A model generated the notes under the pieces. That model was not told where the DNA came from and did no database searches. It worked only from the letters and a program-made list of their open reading frames with translations. A DNA stretch of 64,000 bases, from NCBI GenBank assembly GCA_023663225.1, contig JAMPHU010000004.1, positions 1 through 64,000 of the forward strand, in the 5' to 3' direction. Positions 7,761-17,512 of the stretch are shown here, piece by piece. This DNA is from Candidatus Gastranaerophilales bacterium. Its GTDB lineage: Bacteria; Bacillota; Clostridia; Lachnospirales; Lachnospiraceae. A program made the translations under genes and the position numbers. Within the stretch, counting starts at the first letter, position 1. Every line of letters starts with the position of its first letter.

Positions 7761-10154
7761 TCACCTCCGCAACACCTTAATCTCGCAGACCCCCAACACC
7801 AATCCATCCGCTTTCGCAGTCATCTTGATGTCCTTTTTGTCCGCCTTGACAAGCGCCTGGCACAGACCGTGGAACGCGCGTCTTGCAGGCGCTTTTTCGC
7901 TTGCATGGTCGCCCGGGTTGCCGTTTCCTGTGCCGAGGAATTTTCCGCCCTCGACCTCAAAACAGATTTCCTGATCGGCAGTTGGCACGACCAAACCGTC
8001 TGCGTCAAGAATGACTGCGTTTACGATGGCCGTCTCCTTGTCCGCGATCTCACTTCGATAAGGGATCAGCTCGATCCGGTACGCTTCGCCTGTGGTTGTG
8101 ACGATCTCTTCCATTGCCGATTCCCCGTTTTGATAGCCGACAGCCTTTAACACTCCTTTTTCATATCTCACATCGTCCCACGACAGATACCAATTTTTCT
8201 CCATCGTCTTTCTGCCATAGCTTTTGCCGTTGACAAAGAGTTCAACCTCGTCCAGATTGCTGTAACAATAGACTGTGACTGTCTCCTGTCCTGTGAAATT
8301 CCAGTGCGGGAATAAGTGCAGGATCGGTTTGTCCGTCCACCAGCTCTTGTAATAATATAAATTGTCCTTCGGAAAACCGCAGTAGTCAAAAATGCCAAAC
8401 TGCGAATATACAGCCGGATAGCCAAGCGGCGTCTGTTCGCCGCGATAGTCAAATCCTGTCCACAAAAAGATTCCCGAAAGATACTCTCTCCGGGCAAAAT
8501 AGCGCCACTCGTCCTCCGCCAGATCTTTTTTTACGGCCTTTTGTCTATTTTGGACTTTTTCCGCATTATCCGCATCTAAAATATAATACTGACCACTCTT
8601 TTCGTCGGTACTATAACAGCCGCGCGTACCGCTGTTTGCGCTTGCCTCGGTAATGATCACAGGCTGTTTGGGCATACGCTCGTGATAATCGTCCCAAGCC
8701 TGCTTACAATAATTGAATCCCATGATGTCCAGATTCCCCGTGACGTCCACATAATTTGCGGCGGTGTCAAAGCGTTCTTTGCCGTTCCAGCACACGACGG
8801 CGGCGGTGACGGGGCGCGTCCCATCCAGTTTCCCGATCTCCGCTTTCATGGTGCGCGTTGTGCGCGCAGTCTCGGGTCTGTCCTGGGAAAATACCTCCTC
8901 GTTGCCTATCCCCCACAAAAACACCGACGGATGATTGCGGCCGTGCCGCACCATAGTCCGAAGCGCCTCCAGATCGGACACGGCGCTTGACATCCTGCGC
9001 GTTTCGTCAAACACAAGCATCCCCATCCTGTCGCATAGATCCAGCATTTGGCTTGTCATCATATGATGCGCGCTTCTGTACGCGTTTGCGCCCATCCGCT
9101 TCATCTGCTCCAGCCGGTATTGAAAAATACTTTTGTCCATAGCGATACCGACGCCCGCGTGATCCTGATGACAACACAGGCCCTTGATCTTTCTGTTTTT
9201 GCCGTTTAAATAAAAACCTTTGTCCGCATCAAAATAAATATCGCGTATGCCGAAATCCGTATCCACACTGTCCGCAGGCGCTCCATCCACGATAAGATCG
9301 GTGGTCAGGCGGTACAGATAAGTGTCATCCAAATCCCACAGCCGAACATCGCGCAGTTCCACCTTTTGCACACAGGTCTGCTCCTCCCACGCTTCTACCA
9401 GAATTTCCTCTGCAGTTTTTGCGATCACGTTTCCTTCGGCATCACAGATCATGGACTGCACCGTCACTTTTTGATCCGTAAACAGTTTGTTCCAGACTTC
9501 TGTTTTGATCGCGATATCCGCCGTCCGATCGTTCAGATCGACCCGCGGCGACACAAAGACGCCGTAAGGCGCAACTGCGATCGGCTCTTTGATCTCGATG
9601 TGCACATCGCGGTAAATACCGCCGCCTTCGTACCACCAACCCTCGCGTCCGGATGCGTCCACCCGCACCGCAAGCACATTTTCACCGCCCATATTGACAA
9701 AGTCCGTGACGTCATAATAAAAACTGTCATATCCCCCCGAATGTGTGCCGATCAGATACTCGTTCAGATATACGGTGCTGTTTCGATAAATACCGTCAAA
9801 AAACAGGTGCACGCGCTTTTCTTCGCAATCAGCGGGAATCATAAAACGCTTTCTGTACCAAGCCACGCCGCCCTCCAGACAACCGCCCGCAAAATGACGG
9901 CTGTCAATACTCTCCATCTCAGGGATGTCCTGCATATCCGACTTTTCAGCAGTTTTCCTGGTATACTCGCCCTCCGATACAAAATCATGCGGAAGATCCA
10001 CCTCCCGCCATTTTGTGTCGTCAAACGACTGTGCCGCCACGCCGAAACCAAACCCTTTGGCTTTTGCGCCGCCCCATCCTTCCGTGTCGCTTTGGGGAGC
10101 CAGGTCGCCCAAACAAAACTTCCAATTCTCATTCATATCGATCGTTTTACGCAT
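7761..10154 (-). CDS. Glycoside hydrolase family 2 enzyme (beta-galactosidase-like)
   Basis: About 797 residues. The ATG at 10154 is preferred over the one at 10181 because GGGAGG sits 8 nt before it and MRKTIDMNENWKF matches the family start. It shows the GH2 sugar-binding jelly roll (LPHDF, then DGIYRNSTVYLNEYLIGTH), an Ig-like domain and the TIM barrel. The barrel carries the acid/base motif WGIGNEE and a nucleophile region PVIITEASAN. C-terminal beta domains (DEVELFVNGK, then an invasin/Ig-like stretch) follow. No signal peptide is present, so it should act in the cytosol on imported oligosaccharides. It follows the upstream carbohydrate-active gene by 40 nt. Exact specificity (galactoside, glucuronide, mannoside) is open. 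Confidence 0.9.
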   Translation of the reverse strand: MRKTIDMNENWKFCLGDLAPQSDTEGWGGAKAKGFGFGVAAQSFDDTKWREVDLPHDFVSEGEYTRKTAEKSDMQDIPEMESIDSRHFAGGCLEGGVAWYRKRFMIPADCEEKRVHLFFDGIYRNSTVYLNEYLIGTHSGGYDSFYYDVTDFVNMGGENVLAVRVDASGREGWWYEGGGIYRDVHIEIKEPIAVAPYGVFVSPRVDLNDRTADIAIKTEVWNKLFTDQKVTVQSMICDAEGNVIAKTAEEILVEAWEEQTCVQKVELRDVRLWDLDDTYLYRLTTDLIVDGAPADSVDTDFGIRDIYFDADKGFYLNGKNRKIKGLCCHQDHAGVGIAMDKSIFQYRLEQMKRMGANAYRSAHHMMTSQMLDLCDRMGMLVFDETRRMSSAVSDLEALRTMVRHGRNHPSVFLWGIGNEEVFSQDRPETARTTRTMKAEIGKLDGTRPVTAAVVCWNGKERFDTAANYVDVTGNLDIMGFNYCKQAWDDYHERMPKQPVIITEASANSGTRGCYSTDEKSGQYYILDADNAEKVQNRQKAVKKDLAEDEWRYFARREYLSGIFLWTGFDYRGEQTPLGYPAVYSQFGIFDYCGFPKDNLYYYKSWWTDKPILHLFPHWNFTGQETVTVYCYSNLDEVELFVNGKSYGRKTMEKNWYLSWDDVRYEKGVLKAVGYQNGESAMEEIVTTTGEAYRIELIPYRSEIADKETAIVNAVILDADGLVVPTADQEICFEVEGGKFLGTGNGNPGDHASEKAPARRAFHGLCQALVKADKKDIKMTAKADGLVLGVCEIKVLRR

Positions 10155-10194
10155 GGCAGATTCCTCCCGCAAGCGCTCCATTCACACCCATCTC

Positions 10195-11760
10195 TTAACA
10201 TTTGAGCATATCCTTTTGCATCTGCATATCTCTAATCATAAAGTACAATCCCCAGTCCTGATCGTTCGCATAGCTGTCATAATATCCCGCCCTCTCGCCG
10301 TTTACACTGACCGGATACACATATGCGCAGGAGGCGCTGCCGTCCGGCCGGAACAAACTCAAAACGCTTCTGTGAGCGGCCTTTGCCTTCTTCGCGTATT
10401 TTTCATCTCCCATAAGATACGCATAACGCGCGTACACATTCGCCGTGAGCGCGCTCCAATAGTGAGGGAACGTGTCGCCGTACATTCTGCGCTTGCCGAA
10501 CCAATAACCGTCCCAATGACGGATTGCAGTCTCATACAGATGAAAGTCAGGCTGTAGGCCGTTGAACAGTTCCAATGCCATGATCTGCGCCTTGGCCGCG
10601 TCAAGATATTTCCCGTCGCCCGTGACCTCATACACCTGCAAAAGGATATCGGCGGCGGGGGCAACGATACTCTGCTCATAATTGACCTCTGACGTTGGAT
10701 AGTTCGTTCCGTTTTTCACAAGCTGTTCACAGTGCTTTTCAAAGTATCCGAGCAGGATCTCCTTCTCCTCGCTCATCCCCTCCCCATCAAGACATCTCAT
10801 CATCTCGCACACCGGAATCTCGATCGCGTAAAAACTTTCGCCGCCCTGCTCATAATAGGAGCGAAGCGCAAGATAGGCATATCGCAGCATCTCTTTCTCT
10901 TTTTTGAGTCGATATAATTCTATAAAAAACGTGCTAAACCACGGGTAGTTATAAAGCCTGTTCCACTCGTTATTTCTGCCGCAGTCGTTATATACCTCTC
11001 CCGTTTCAGTGTGAAACAGTTCACGTTCCACATAATCGACATACCTATTCAAGCTCTCCAAAAGCATCTGATCTTCGTGCGATTGTAAATATCTCGCGAG
11101 CAAAAGTCCCATACCGATACGCTCACGCCCGCCGTTATAATCGCTCACATTACTGTAATACATATGCTTTTCCTCATTGTCATAAATGAGATATGCGCCA
11201 TGGAGGCGGCTGTTTGGGCGGTTGTATTGCTGCTTTTGGACGATAAAATGACATCTGCTCTTTGCCAAAATTTCAGGCGGGGGCAATACCAGTATCTTAC
11301 AACTTGTCTTGGTTTCCCCTATTTGGATATCATAGGTATGTTCCCCCACGGGAAGCGTTTCCGTTATGCTGATCTTTTGATCGCTTCTCGCAAAGGAAAG
11401 CAGTCTGCCATTTTCCATGATCACAACATCCTGATCTGCAAACGCAAAATGCGGCCTCACGTCCAGTTTGCACGTTTCCCCTTCAAACACAATATAATTT
11501 TCCGCGCAAACCTCGATATAACGCTTGTTGTACCGCTTTAATTTATCATAAAAATCGTCGATCCCATTGTGCCAGAACAGCGTCCAGGAAATCGTAAAGC
11601 TTTCCTTTGGCGCAAGCGAAACGGGCGAGGGATGTAAAATAAAATCGCCTCTGTCGTTGCTGATTCTCGACAGATCCCGCTGCACACTGTAGCCTCCCAA
11701 AGCGCCTTCTGTGAGCACAAGTCCCAGATGCGGCGCTTCCCCGCCCATGCGAAGCGCCAT
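10195..11760 (-). CDS. Alpha/alpha-barrel carbohydrate-active protein, 5'-truncated
   Basis: The frame encodes about 521 residues from the first ATG, but that ATG lies inside conserved sequence. The frame continues upstream with WCDGNVSYV in phase until a TAA near 11812, so the protein starts mid-domain. The N-terminal half is a beta domain (GLVLTEGALGGYSV, PKESFTISWTLFWH). The C-terminal half has repeating helix pairs like six-hairpin glycosidases or epimerases (NEWNRLYNYPWFSTFF, WDGYWFGKRRMYGDTFPHYW). It is linked to the GH2 gene downstream. Only about 120 nt separate it from the chemotaxis-receptor gene, with no room for the missing N-terminus, so a deletion has probably inactivated it. 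The reaction is not assignable. Confidence 0.6.
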   Translation of the reverse strand: MALRMGGEAPHLGLVLTEGALGGYSVQRDLSRISNDRGDFILHPSPVSLAPKESFTISWTLFWHNGIDDFYDKLKRYNKRYIEVCAENYIVFEGETCKLDVRPHFAFADQDVVIMENGRLLSFARSDQKISITETLPVGEHTYDIQIGETKTSCKILVLPPPEILAKSRCHFIVQKQQYNRPNSRLHGAYLIYDNEEKHMYYSNVSDYNGGRERIGMGLLLARYLQSHEDQMLLESLNRYVDYVERELFHTETGEVYNDCGRNNEWNRLYNYPWFSTFFIELYRLKKEKEMLRYAYLALRSYYEQGGESFYAIEIPVCEMMRCLDGEGMSEEKEILLGYFEKHCEQLVKNGTNYPTSEVNYEQSIVAPAADILLQVYEVTGDGKYLDAAKAQIMALELFNGLQPDFHLYETAIRHWDGYWFGKRRMYGDTFPHYWSALTANVYARYAYLMGDEKYAKKAKAAHRSVLSLFRPDGSASCAYVYPVSVNGERAGYYDSYANDQDWGLYFMIRDMQMQKDMLKC

Positions 11761-11844
11761 GACATAGGAGACATTGCCGTCACACCAACCTTTTCCATTG
11801 TTTCTCCATTTTTACAAAAGACTGCCGCAGATAGCTAAGACCAC

Positions 11845-11885
11845 ATTCCATACACCGTCTCGGAATCAATATGGCGTATGGAATA
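11845..11885. terminator. Hairpin downstream of the chemotaxis receptor gene
   Basis: ATTCCATAC and GTATGGAAT form a perfect 9-bp stem around an AT-rich loop, between the receptor gene stop at 11932 and the truncated carbohydrate gene. A terminator for the receptor gene is likely, though the T-tract is weak. Confidence 0.45.
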
Positions 11886-11931
11886 GCAGAAATTGCTATC
11901 ATGCGACAGTCCTTTATTCTGTGGCTATATA

Positions 11932-13974
11932 TCAGCCTACATCAAATTTCTGAACCATATCATTCAGATTGTTGGCCTGAGAAGCCAGCTCGTCCGAAGT
12001 CGCAAAGGTCTCCTGAGAGGTTGCCGAGTTATCCTGCACCGCCTGAGAGATCTCCTCGATGCCTAAGTGTATCTGTTTCATGCTCTCAGCCTGTACCGCC
12101 GCATTCTCGGAAGTCCTCTTGATCATACCATTTACATGATCTACCGCCTTCACGGCATCTTCCAGAGACGACATCACATCGTTGGCAATATCATTGCCCT
12201 TCTTGATCTCATCCATGGAAACGCCGATCAAATCTCTCGTCATGCCGGCCGCCTTGGAACTCTCTAAGGCAAGCTTCCCGATCTCGTCAGCCACCACTGC
12301 AAATCCTTTGCCGGCTTCCCCTGCTCTGGCCGCCTCAATAGAAGCGTTCAGGGACAAAAGATTGGTCTGGGAAGCGATCTCTTCTATGGTCTGGATAATG
12401 CCTACCACCTTCTGGGAGGTCTCGCGTATCTCGTTCATAGCATTCATCATCAGATCCATCTTCTCCTGGTTCTGTCCCATCAGGGCAGTCACTTCCTCCG
12501 TAGCCTTGGCCGCCTGCTCCGCATCCTTGCGGTTCTCCTGCACCTGGTCAGCAACCGATGTCGCCGTAGCCACCAGCTCCTCCACGGAAGCCGCCTGCTC
12601 CTGCGCACCGTCCGCAAGCATCTGCGATGCGCTTGCCAGCTCTGTCGCGCCTACGGAGACTCGCTCCGAGGTCTCGCTGATCCCCTCCATAACGTCGATC
12701 ATAGACGAAGAAATATTGAGCAAGGCTTCCTTGATCTTTTGAAATTCTCCCACATAATCGTTCTTCAACGTGATATGCAGCTTGCCGCTTGCAATCTGCG
12801 CCAGCACTTCCGCCGTCTCGTCTATGTACACGATATACTCTTTCAGACGGGCGATGGTCCTCTTGATGGAATCTCCCAATTCTCCGATCTCATCCTCCGC
12901 CGTGATATGAAGCTCCACATCCAGATCGCCGTCCGCGAGCAACTGCGCCGTATTGTTCAGCTCCAGGATGGGCTTTGTCAGATTGGCCGCGCTCCTCTTG
13001 ATACTGAGCACGATCATCACCAACCCCACCAAAAACACTACGACCAACAAGACTACCATAATAATCAACTGCGAATAATACTCGATAAACGGCATATTGC
13101 TGACGACCACGTAACCCGTATCTCCCGCCTGTTCCGCCACGCCATACTTGCTCACGCCGCCGACCTTATATTTCAGGAAAGCGGAGTCTTCCGACGGTGA
13201 AAGCACCGCGTTAACAAGGTTCTGGGACACATTGGCCTCCGCGATATTTTTCTCAATCATGTCCGACTGCGGATGGTAACTGATCGTCCCGTTGGCAGTC
13301 AGCAGGATGATATAACCGCTCGTGCCGACCTTATAAGTACTCATAACCTGGATCAAATGATCCAGGGAGACATCCACGCCTGCGACGCCCAGCACGTTCT
13401 GGCCTGCCTCGTCATAGACCGGCGTCACCGCGCTCAGAATGGTACTCCCTGTGCTGGGGTCCACATAGGGTTCAGTCAGCACCGTCTCCCCCGTCTCCAC
13501 ACAGCTATACCACACACGCTCTGTAAAGTTCCAGCTCGCATCGGAAGTATAGCCGTCCGACTGTGTCAGCACACTGGCATCCCTGTCCGCGATCCACACC
13601 GCCATGATATTATCGGAATCCATCAGCGCTACATTCTGCATGTTCTCATAAACGGTATCCATTTTATCCGCCTGTAAAATATCACCGCCGGGCCCCGTCT
13701 GCTCCAACACTTCCCGTACCTCAGGGTTGACCGCCATCTGCTCTACGACCCTCACATAAGAGTTCAAAAAACCTGTCAGCTCGCTGGCCGCCGACTCCGA
13801 TTCCAGTGTCAGCTCCGTCCGCTTAGACGATGCGATCGACCGCCACATCATAAACACGGCAACCACAGCTACGATCACAAAAACCACCAACACACTCTTG
13901 CCTATCTGTCGTAAAATCTCATCTGCAATCCTTTTCTTGGGGCGCGGTTCTGCACCCCCTGTCTGATTGTCCAT
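11932..13974 (-). CDS. Methyl-accepting chemotaxis protein with Cache sensor
   Basis: About 680 residues. The ATG at 13974 is chosen because GGAAGGAG lies 6 nt before it. Order: a cytosolic N-tail, TM1 (about 25-45), a periplasm-facing double Cache domain (about 50-300; [37 protein letters not shown]), TM2, HAMP (about 330-385), then a long signalling coiled coil. Its hairpin tip is [19 protein letters not shown] near residue 555. The Cache domain type typically binds small organic ligands. The gene has its own promoter but lies directly after two kinase genes and a binding protein on the same strand, so the four may share a stimulus. No che or fla genes are visible. Confidence 0.93.
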   Translation of the reverse strand: MDNQTGGAEPRPKKRIADEILRQIGKSVLVVFVIVAVVAVFMMWRSIASSKRTELTLESESAASELTGFLNSYVRVVEQMAVNPEVREVLEQTGPGGDILQADKMDTVYENMQNVALMDSDNIMAVWIADRDASVLTQSDGYTSDASWNFTERVWYSCVETGETVLTEPYVDPSTGSTILSAVTPVYDEAGQNVLGVAGVDVSLDHLIQVMSTYKVGTSGYIILLTANGTISYHPQSDMIEKNIAEANVSQNLVNAVLSPSEDSAFLKYKVGGVSKYGVAEQAGDTGYVVVSNMPFIEYYSQLIIMVVLLVVVFLVGLVMIVLSIKRSAANLTKPILELNNTAQLLADGDLDVELHITAEDEIGELGDSIKRTIARLKEYIVYIDETAEVLAQIASGKLHITLKNDYVGEFQKIKEALLNISSSMIDVMEGISETSERVSVGATELASASQMLADGAQEQAASVEELVATATSVADQVQENRKDAEQAAKATEEVTALMGQNQEKMDLMMNAMNEIRETSQKVVGIIQTIEEIASQTNLLSLNASIEAARAGEAGKGFAVVADEIGKLALESSKAAGMTRDLIGVSMDEIKKGNDIANDVMSSLEDAVKAVDHVNGMIKRTSENAAVQAESMKQIHLGIEEISQAVQDNSATSQETFATSDELASQANNLNDMVQKFDVG

Positions 13975-14016
13975 CTTGTACTCCTTCCTATGATACAAAC
14001 AACTGTTACTGAGACC

Positions 14017-14045
14017 ATTATACCAGATATACTGGAGAAGTTAAA
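14017..14045 (-). promoter_or_regulatory. Promoter of the chemotaxis receptor gene
   Basis: On the minus strand a TATAAT (14017-14022) lies 17 bp downstream of TTTAAC (14040-14045), about 40 nt before the receptor start. The -35 match is weak. Confidence 0.4.
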
Positions 14046-14098
14046 TAATTATTTTATGACTTTTCAGATTTTTTTGTTGATTTTGCCGAAAAGCCCCC

Positions 14099-17000
14099 TC
14101 ACTCAAGAAATTTCTTCAACACAGAGATAAAGATATCCATGTCGAGCGGTTTGGCAATATGGGCGTTCATACCGTTCTTGAGCGCGGCCTCCTTATCCTC
14201 CTCCAACGCGTTGGCCGTCATGGCGATGATGGGGAGATTCTGCACATCCTTCCTGGGCAGCCTGCGGATGGTCCTGGTCGCTTCATAACCGTCCATAATC
14301 GGCATCTGCACATCCATCAGAATCGCGTCATAATAATTTTCTTCCACTTTCTCCATGATCGCCACCGCATCCGTTCCATCCGGCGCCGAGTCCACGACAA
14401 AACCGGCCTCCTCCAAGATCACCTGTGCAATCTCGCGGTTTAACTCGATATCTTCCACCAAAAGGATACGCTTTCCCTTAAAGTCGGCCAAAGTCCACTC
14501 GGGCGCTTCCTCCTGCTTTTCCGACAGATTGTGCGTTGCCAACAGCACCGTTTTCAGGTCGGACATAAACATGGGTTTCGCGCAGAAAGCCGTGACGCCC
14601 GCGGCTCTCGCCTCCTCCTCGATGTCGGTCCAATCGTAGGCCGTCAGGATGATAATGGGCGCCTCCTCGCCAACTGCCTCCCTGATCTTTCTGGCGGTCT
14701 CCACACCGCTGAGTCCCGGCATCTGCCAGTCGATGATGAAAGTATGGTAGGAATCTCCTTCCTCATGCGCGCTCCCCGCGCGGAACACGGCTTCTCTGCC
14801 GGATGTGGTCCACTCGGAACGCAGACCGATCTTCTTCAACATCCGATCCACGCTGTCGCAGACGTTAAAGTCGTCATCCACGACCAAAACCCGCAGCCCT
14901 TCCAGCTCCTTGATCTGCTCCGCCGTTTTTTCCACGTCCTGCAGCTTTAACCCAATTTCCACCGTGAAAGTACTGCCCTTGCCCATCTCGCTCTCCACGC
15001 TGATGGCGCCGTTCATCATCTCCACAATATTTTTGGTGATGGCCATGCCCAGTCCCGTTCCCTGAATACCGCTCTGTGTCACGGTGGACTCCCTCTCAAA
15101 GGGTTCAAAAATGTGCTCCACAAAACTGGGAGACATGCCGATACCATTGTCCTTGACGACAAATATGTAGTCGCCGTATCCGTGCCGGAATGTGGTTTTT
15201 TGCATGATCCGAAATGAGACCGTACCACCCGCCGGCGTGTATTTTACCGCATTGCTCAACAGATTGATAAACACCTGATTGAGTTTTAAAGGATCGGCTA
15301 TCACATCTTCGTTGGCAACCTCCAAAGTGTCGATATACAATTCCAACTGTTTTGCCTTGAGCTGGGGTTGAATGATATCTACCAGACTGTGCATCAGCTC
15401 GGAGAGATTACACTCCTGCTCTTTGATCTGCACCTTGCCGCTCTCGATCCTGCTCATGTCAAGGACATCGTTGATCAGACTGAGCAGATGATTGCTGGAG
15501 GAAAGCACCTTCTGCAGACAATCCAATACCTGATCCTTATTGTCAATATGACTGACCGCAATGGTGGAAAATCCTATGATCGCATTCATGGGGGTGCGGA
15601 TGTCGTGGGACATATTGGACAGGAAGGTGGTCTTGGCCTTGTTCGCGTGCTGCGCCTGCATCAAGGCATCCTGAAGCGCCTGCGTCTGCTCTCTCTGCTT
15701 TCTGACCTGCTCCGTGATATCTTTCACCAGCGACATGACCATAATGTCATGCGTATCCACGTCTTTTGTCATAACGAAAGACTGACGCACACACATCTGA
15801 CTCTGGTCGAACACGCTTCCCCAGTACTCGACCACGACCTCCCGCTCGCCCCGCTCATAACACTGGATCAGATTCTCTCTGTTGACGACCGCGGCATACG
15901 CCTCCAAGGATTCTTCCAAGACAAACTGCTTCCACCTGTCAAAGCACTCCGAGACCTTGCACGGCGCCGAAAGTCCCACTCGTCCTAAGAGCGATACATC
16001 CTGTCCGTCTATGACTCTGACGATATCCTGTTCGATGAAATCCTTCGTCAGGTCAAACTCAAAACTGCAAAAAGAATTGGACTTGATCGCGATCTGGTAC
16101 TGCCTTTCCTTGCGGTTGGCAAGCGTGCGCTCTCTCTGCACACGCAGCTCTCTCTCTTTTATCTCCGTGATATTCTGGCGGATAAACAAAACCTTGGAAA
16201 CCTTGCCATCCTTTCTTTCCAGGCAGACCACATTCATGTGTTCCCATTCCTCATGTCCATCCTTGATCACGCAGCGCTCATACCGCAAGTCGTTGTGTTT
16301 CGACATCGCGGCAATGATCGCATTTTTGTCTATAAAATCCATAAAGTCCTGCCTACAGTCCTCTTTCATGGAGGCGCTCAGATAGGAGACGATATCCGAA
16401 TATGCCCCATATTCCGCGATCTTTCCGTCCTCAGGCTTCGTCCCCGCCAAATACTGATAGGTATCCTCCTCAAAATCGATCACGGCAAACCGGGAAAACA
16501 GTGTGTTGACACCGCTTATGATATACCCCATCTCCCTGTTTTCCTTCTCCAGTTTTTTGCGTCTGCGTCTGGCACGTACCAAAATGAGGACAATATAGAT
16601 GACAAACAGCACGATCAACAGGATCTCCAACTGAATCCCCACCATGTTCTCCTCTGCAACCATGCGCTGCGTCACGTTTTGCGGAAACGTCTGCACCAAC
16701 ACGTAATTGTTCTGCGGCAGATAGGTGACACAGATATTGTCCGTTTTGCTGTAGACATCACACGCAAATGTCCCCGACCCGCCCTGTTCAAAGATCTGCC
16801 GTACTTGGTCGGCGGCGTCCTGATCGATCATATCCGTCTGTGTCAGCGTGTCAAGAAGGTAGCCATCGTACGTCTTGCCGTCAGAGCTGGCGATCGCCCT
16901 GCCTTTCGACGAACACAAAAACACTTGCGCCTCCTCCCCGAAATACGTGGTGGTGAGCATATCTTTCAAATATTCCTCGGCCAGATAAGCGCCCCGCAGC

Positions 17001-17485
17001 ACGCCGAGGAGTTCTCCCTCATAGTAGACGGGCGCATAAAAACACACCATCGTCTCAGCATAATAATACGGGTCAAATATAGCCTCAATGCCATGGTTGC
17101 CACGGATACCATCCGTATAAAAACGCCGGTCTGTCGCATCGATCGTCCGACCGTCAGAGGCATGATCCACACCGGACAGATCCGTGAACATCATGGCGTC
17201 AAACCGAGAATTTTCTTCCATTCTTGTAAGCATCTGCGCCGTAATCACCGGCTGTTTCAAGCTTTCCCCCACAAAATATGCATAAGTGGTTATCTGGTTC
17301 AAAGCATTGTTGAGTTCTTCGTCGATCTGCGCGGCCTTCATCTCTGCGGAATCCGCCGCATAATTCCTGTTCTGCTCCTGCGTCCGTAAGTTGTTCTGCT
17401 CCGTGAACCAAATAAACAAAAGGAGCATGGCCACAATCAGAAAAACGCCATAAATGATTTCGTGTAAAGATTTTTTCCCTTTCAT
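14099..17485 (-). CDS. Hybrid sensor histidine kinase with two receiver domains
   Basis: 1128 residues. TM1 (about 10-28), a Cache-like extracellular domain (about 35-280; TDLSGVDHASDGRT, FYAPVYYEGELLGVLRGAY) and TM2 (about 285-308) come first. A long PAS/PAC-like region follows, then HisKA with the phospho-acceptor in SNMSHDIRTPMNAI near residue 625. HATPase motifs are NQVFINLLSNAVKYT and GTGLGMAI. Two receivers end the protein: REC1 (FIIDWQMPG) and REC2 (ILMDVQMPIMDG), both keeping the acceptor Asp. No DNA-binding output is present, so phosphate must pass to a separate regulator or the output is phosphorelay control. It follows the solute-binding gene by 27 nt. Confidence 0.93.
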   Translation of the reverse strand: MKGKKSLHEIIYGVFLIVAMLLLFIWFTEQNNLRTQEQNRNYAADSAEMKAAQIDEELNNALNQITTYAYFVGESLKQPVITAQMLTRMEENSRFDAMMFTDLSGVDHASDGRTIDATDRRFYTDGIRGNHGIEAIFDPYYYAETMVCFYAPVYYEGELLGVLRGAYLAEEYLKDMLTTTYFGEEAQVFLCSSKGRAIASSDGKTYDGYLLDTLTQTDMIDQDAADQVRQIFEQGGSGTFACDVYSKTDNICVTYLPQNNYVLVQTFPQNVTQRMVAEENMVGIQLEILLIVLFVIYIVLILVRARRRRKKLEKENREMGYIISGVNTLFSRFAVIDFEEDTYQYLAGTKPEDGKIAEYGAYSDIVSYLSASMKEDCRQDFMDFIDKNAIIAAMSKHNDLRYERCVIKDGHEEWEHMNVVCLERKDGKVSKVLFIRQNITEIKERELRVQRERTLANRKERQYQIAIKSNSFCSFEFDLTKDFIEQDIVRVIDGQDVSLLGRVGLSAPCKVSECFDRWKQFVLEESLEAYAAVVNRENLIQCYERGEREVVVEYWGSVFDQSQMCVRQSFVMTKDVDTHDIMVMSLVKDITEQVRKQREQTQALQDALMQAQHANKAKTTFLSNMSHDIRTPMNAIIGFSTIAVSHIDNKDQVLDCLQKVLSSSNHLLSLINDVLDMSRIESGKVQIKEQECNLSELMHSLVDIIQPQLKAKQLELYIDTLEVANEDVIADPLKLNQVFINLLSNAVKYTPAGGTVSFRIMQKTTFRHGYGDYIFVVKDNGIGMSPSFVEHIFEPFERESTVTQSGIQGTGLGMAITKNIVEMMNGAISVESEMGKGSTFTVEIGLKLQDVEKTAEQIKELEGLRVLVVDDDFNVCDSVDRMLKKIGLRSEWTTSGREAVFRAGSAHEEGDSYHTFIIDWQMPGLSGVETARKIREAVGEEAPIIILTAYDWTDIEEEARAAGVTAFCAKPMFMSDLKTVLLATHNLSEKQEEAPEWTLADFKGKRILLVEDIELNREIAQVILEEAGFVVDSAPDGTDAVAIMEKVEENYYDAILMDVQMPIMDGYEATRTIRRLPRKDVQNLPIIAMTANALEEDKEAALKNGMNAHIAKPLDMDIFISVLKKFLE

Positions 17486-17512
17486 AAGTAGTACCTCTTT
17501 TTTAAAACTGAT

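Noticed and set aside
9366-10205. Long plus-strand frame opposite the GH2 gene
   Set aside because: It lies antisense to a well-supported GH2 gene, has no recognisable domain and no ribosome site.
16238-17389. 383-codon plus-strand frame opposite the hybrid kinase
   Set aside because: Shadow of the kinase gene, with His/Arg-rich composition and no domain.
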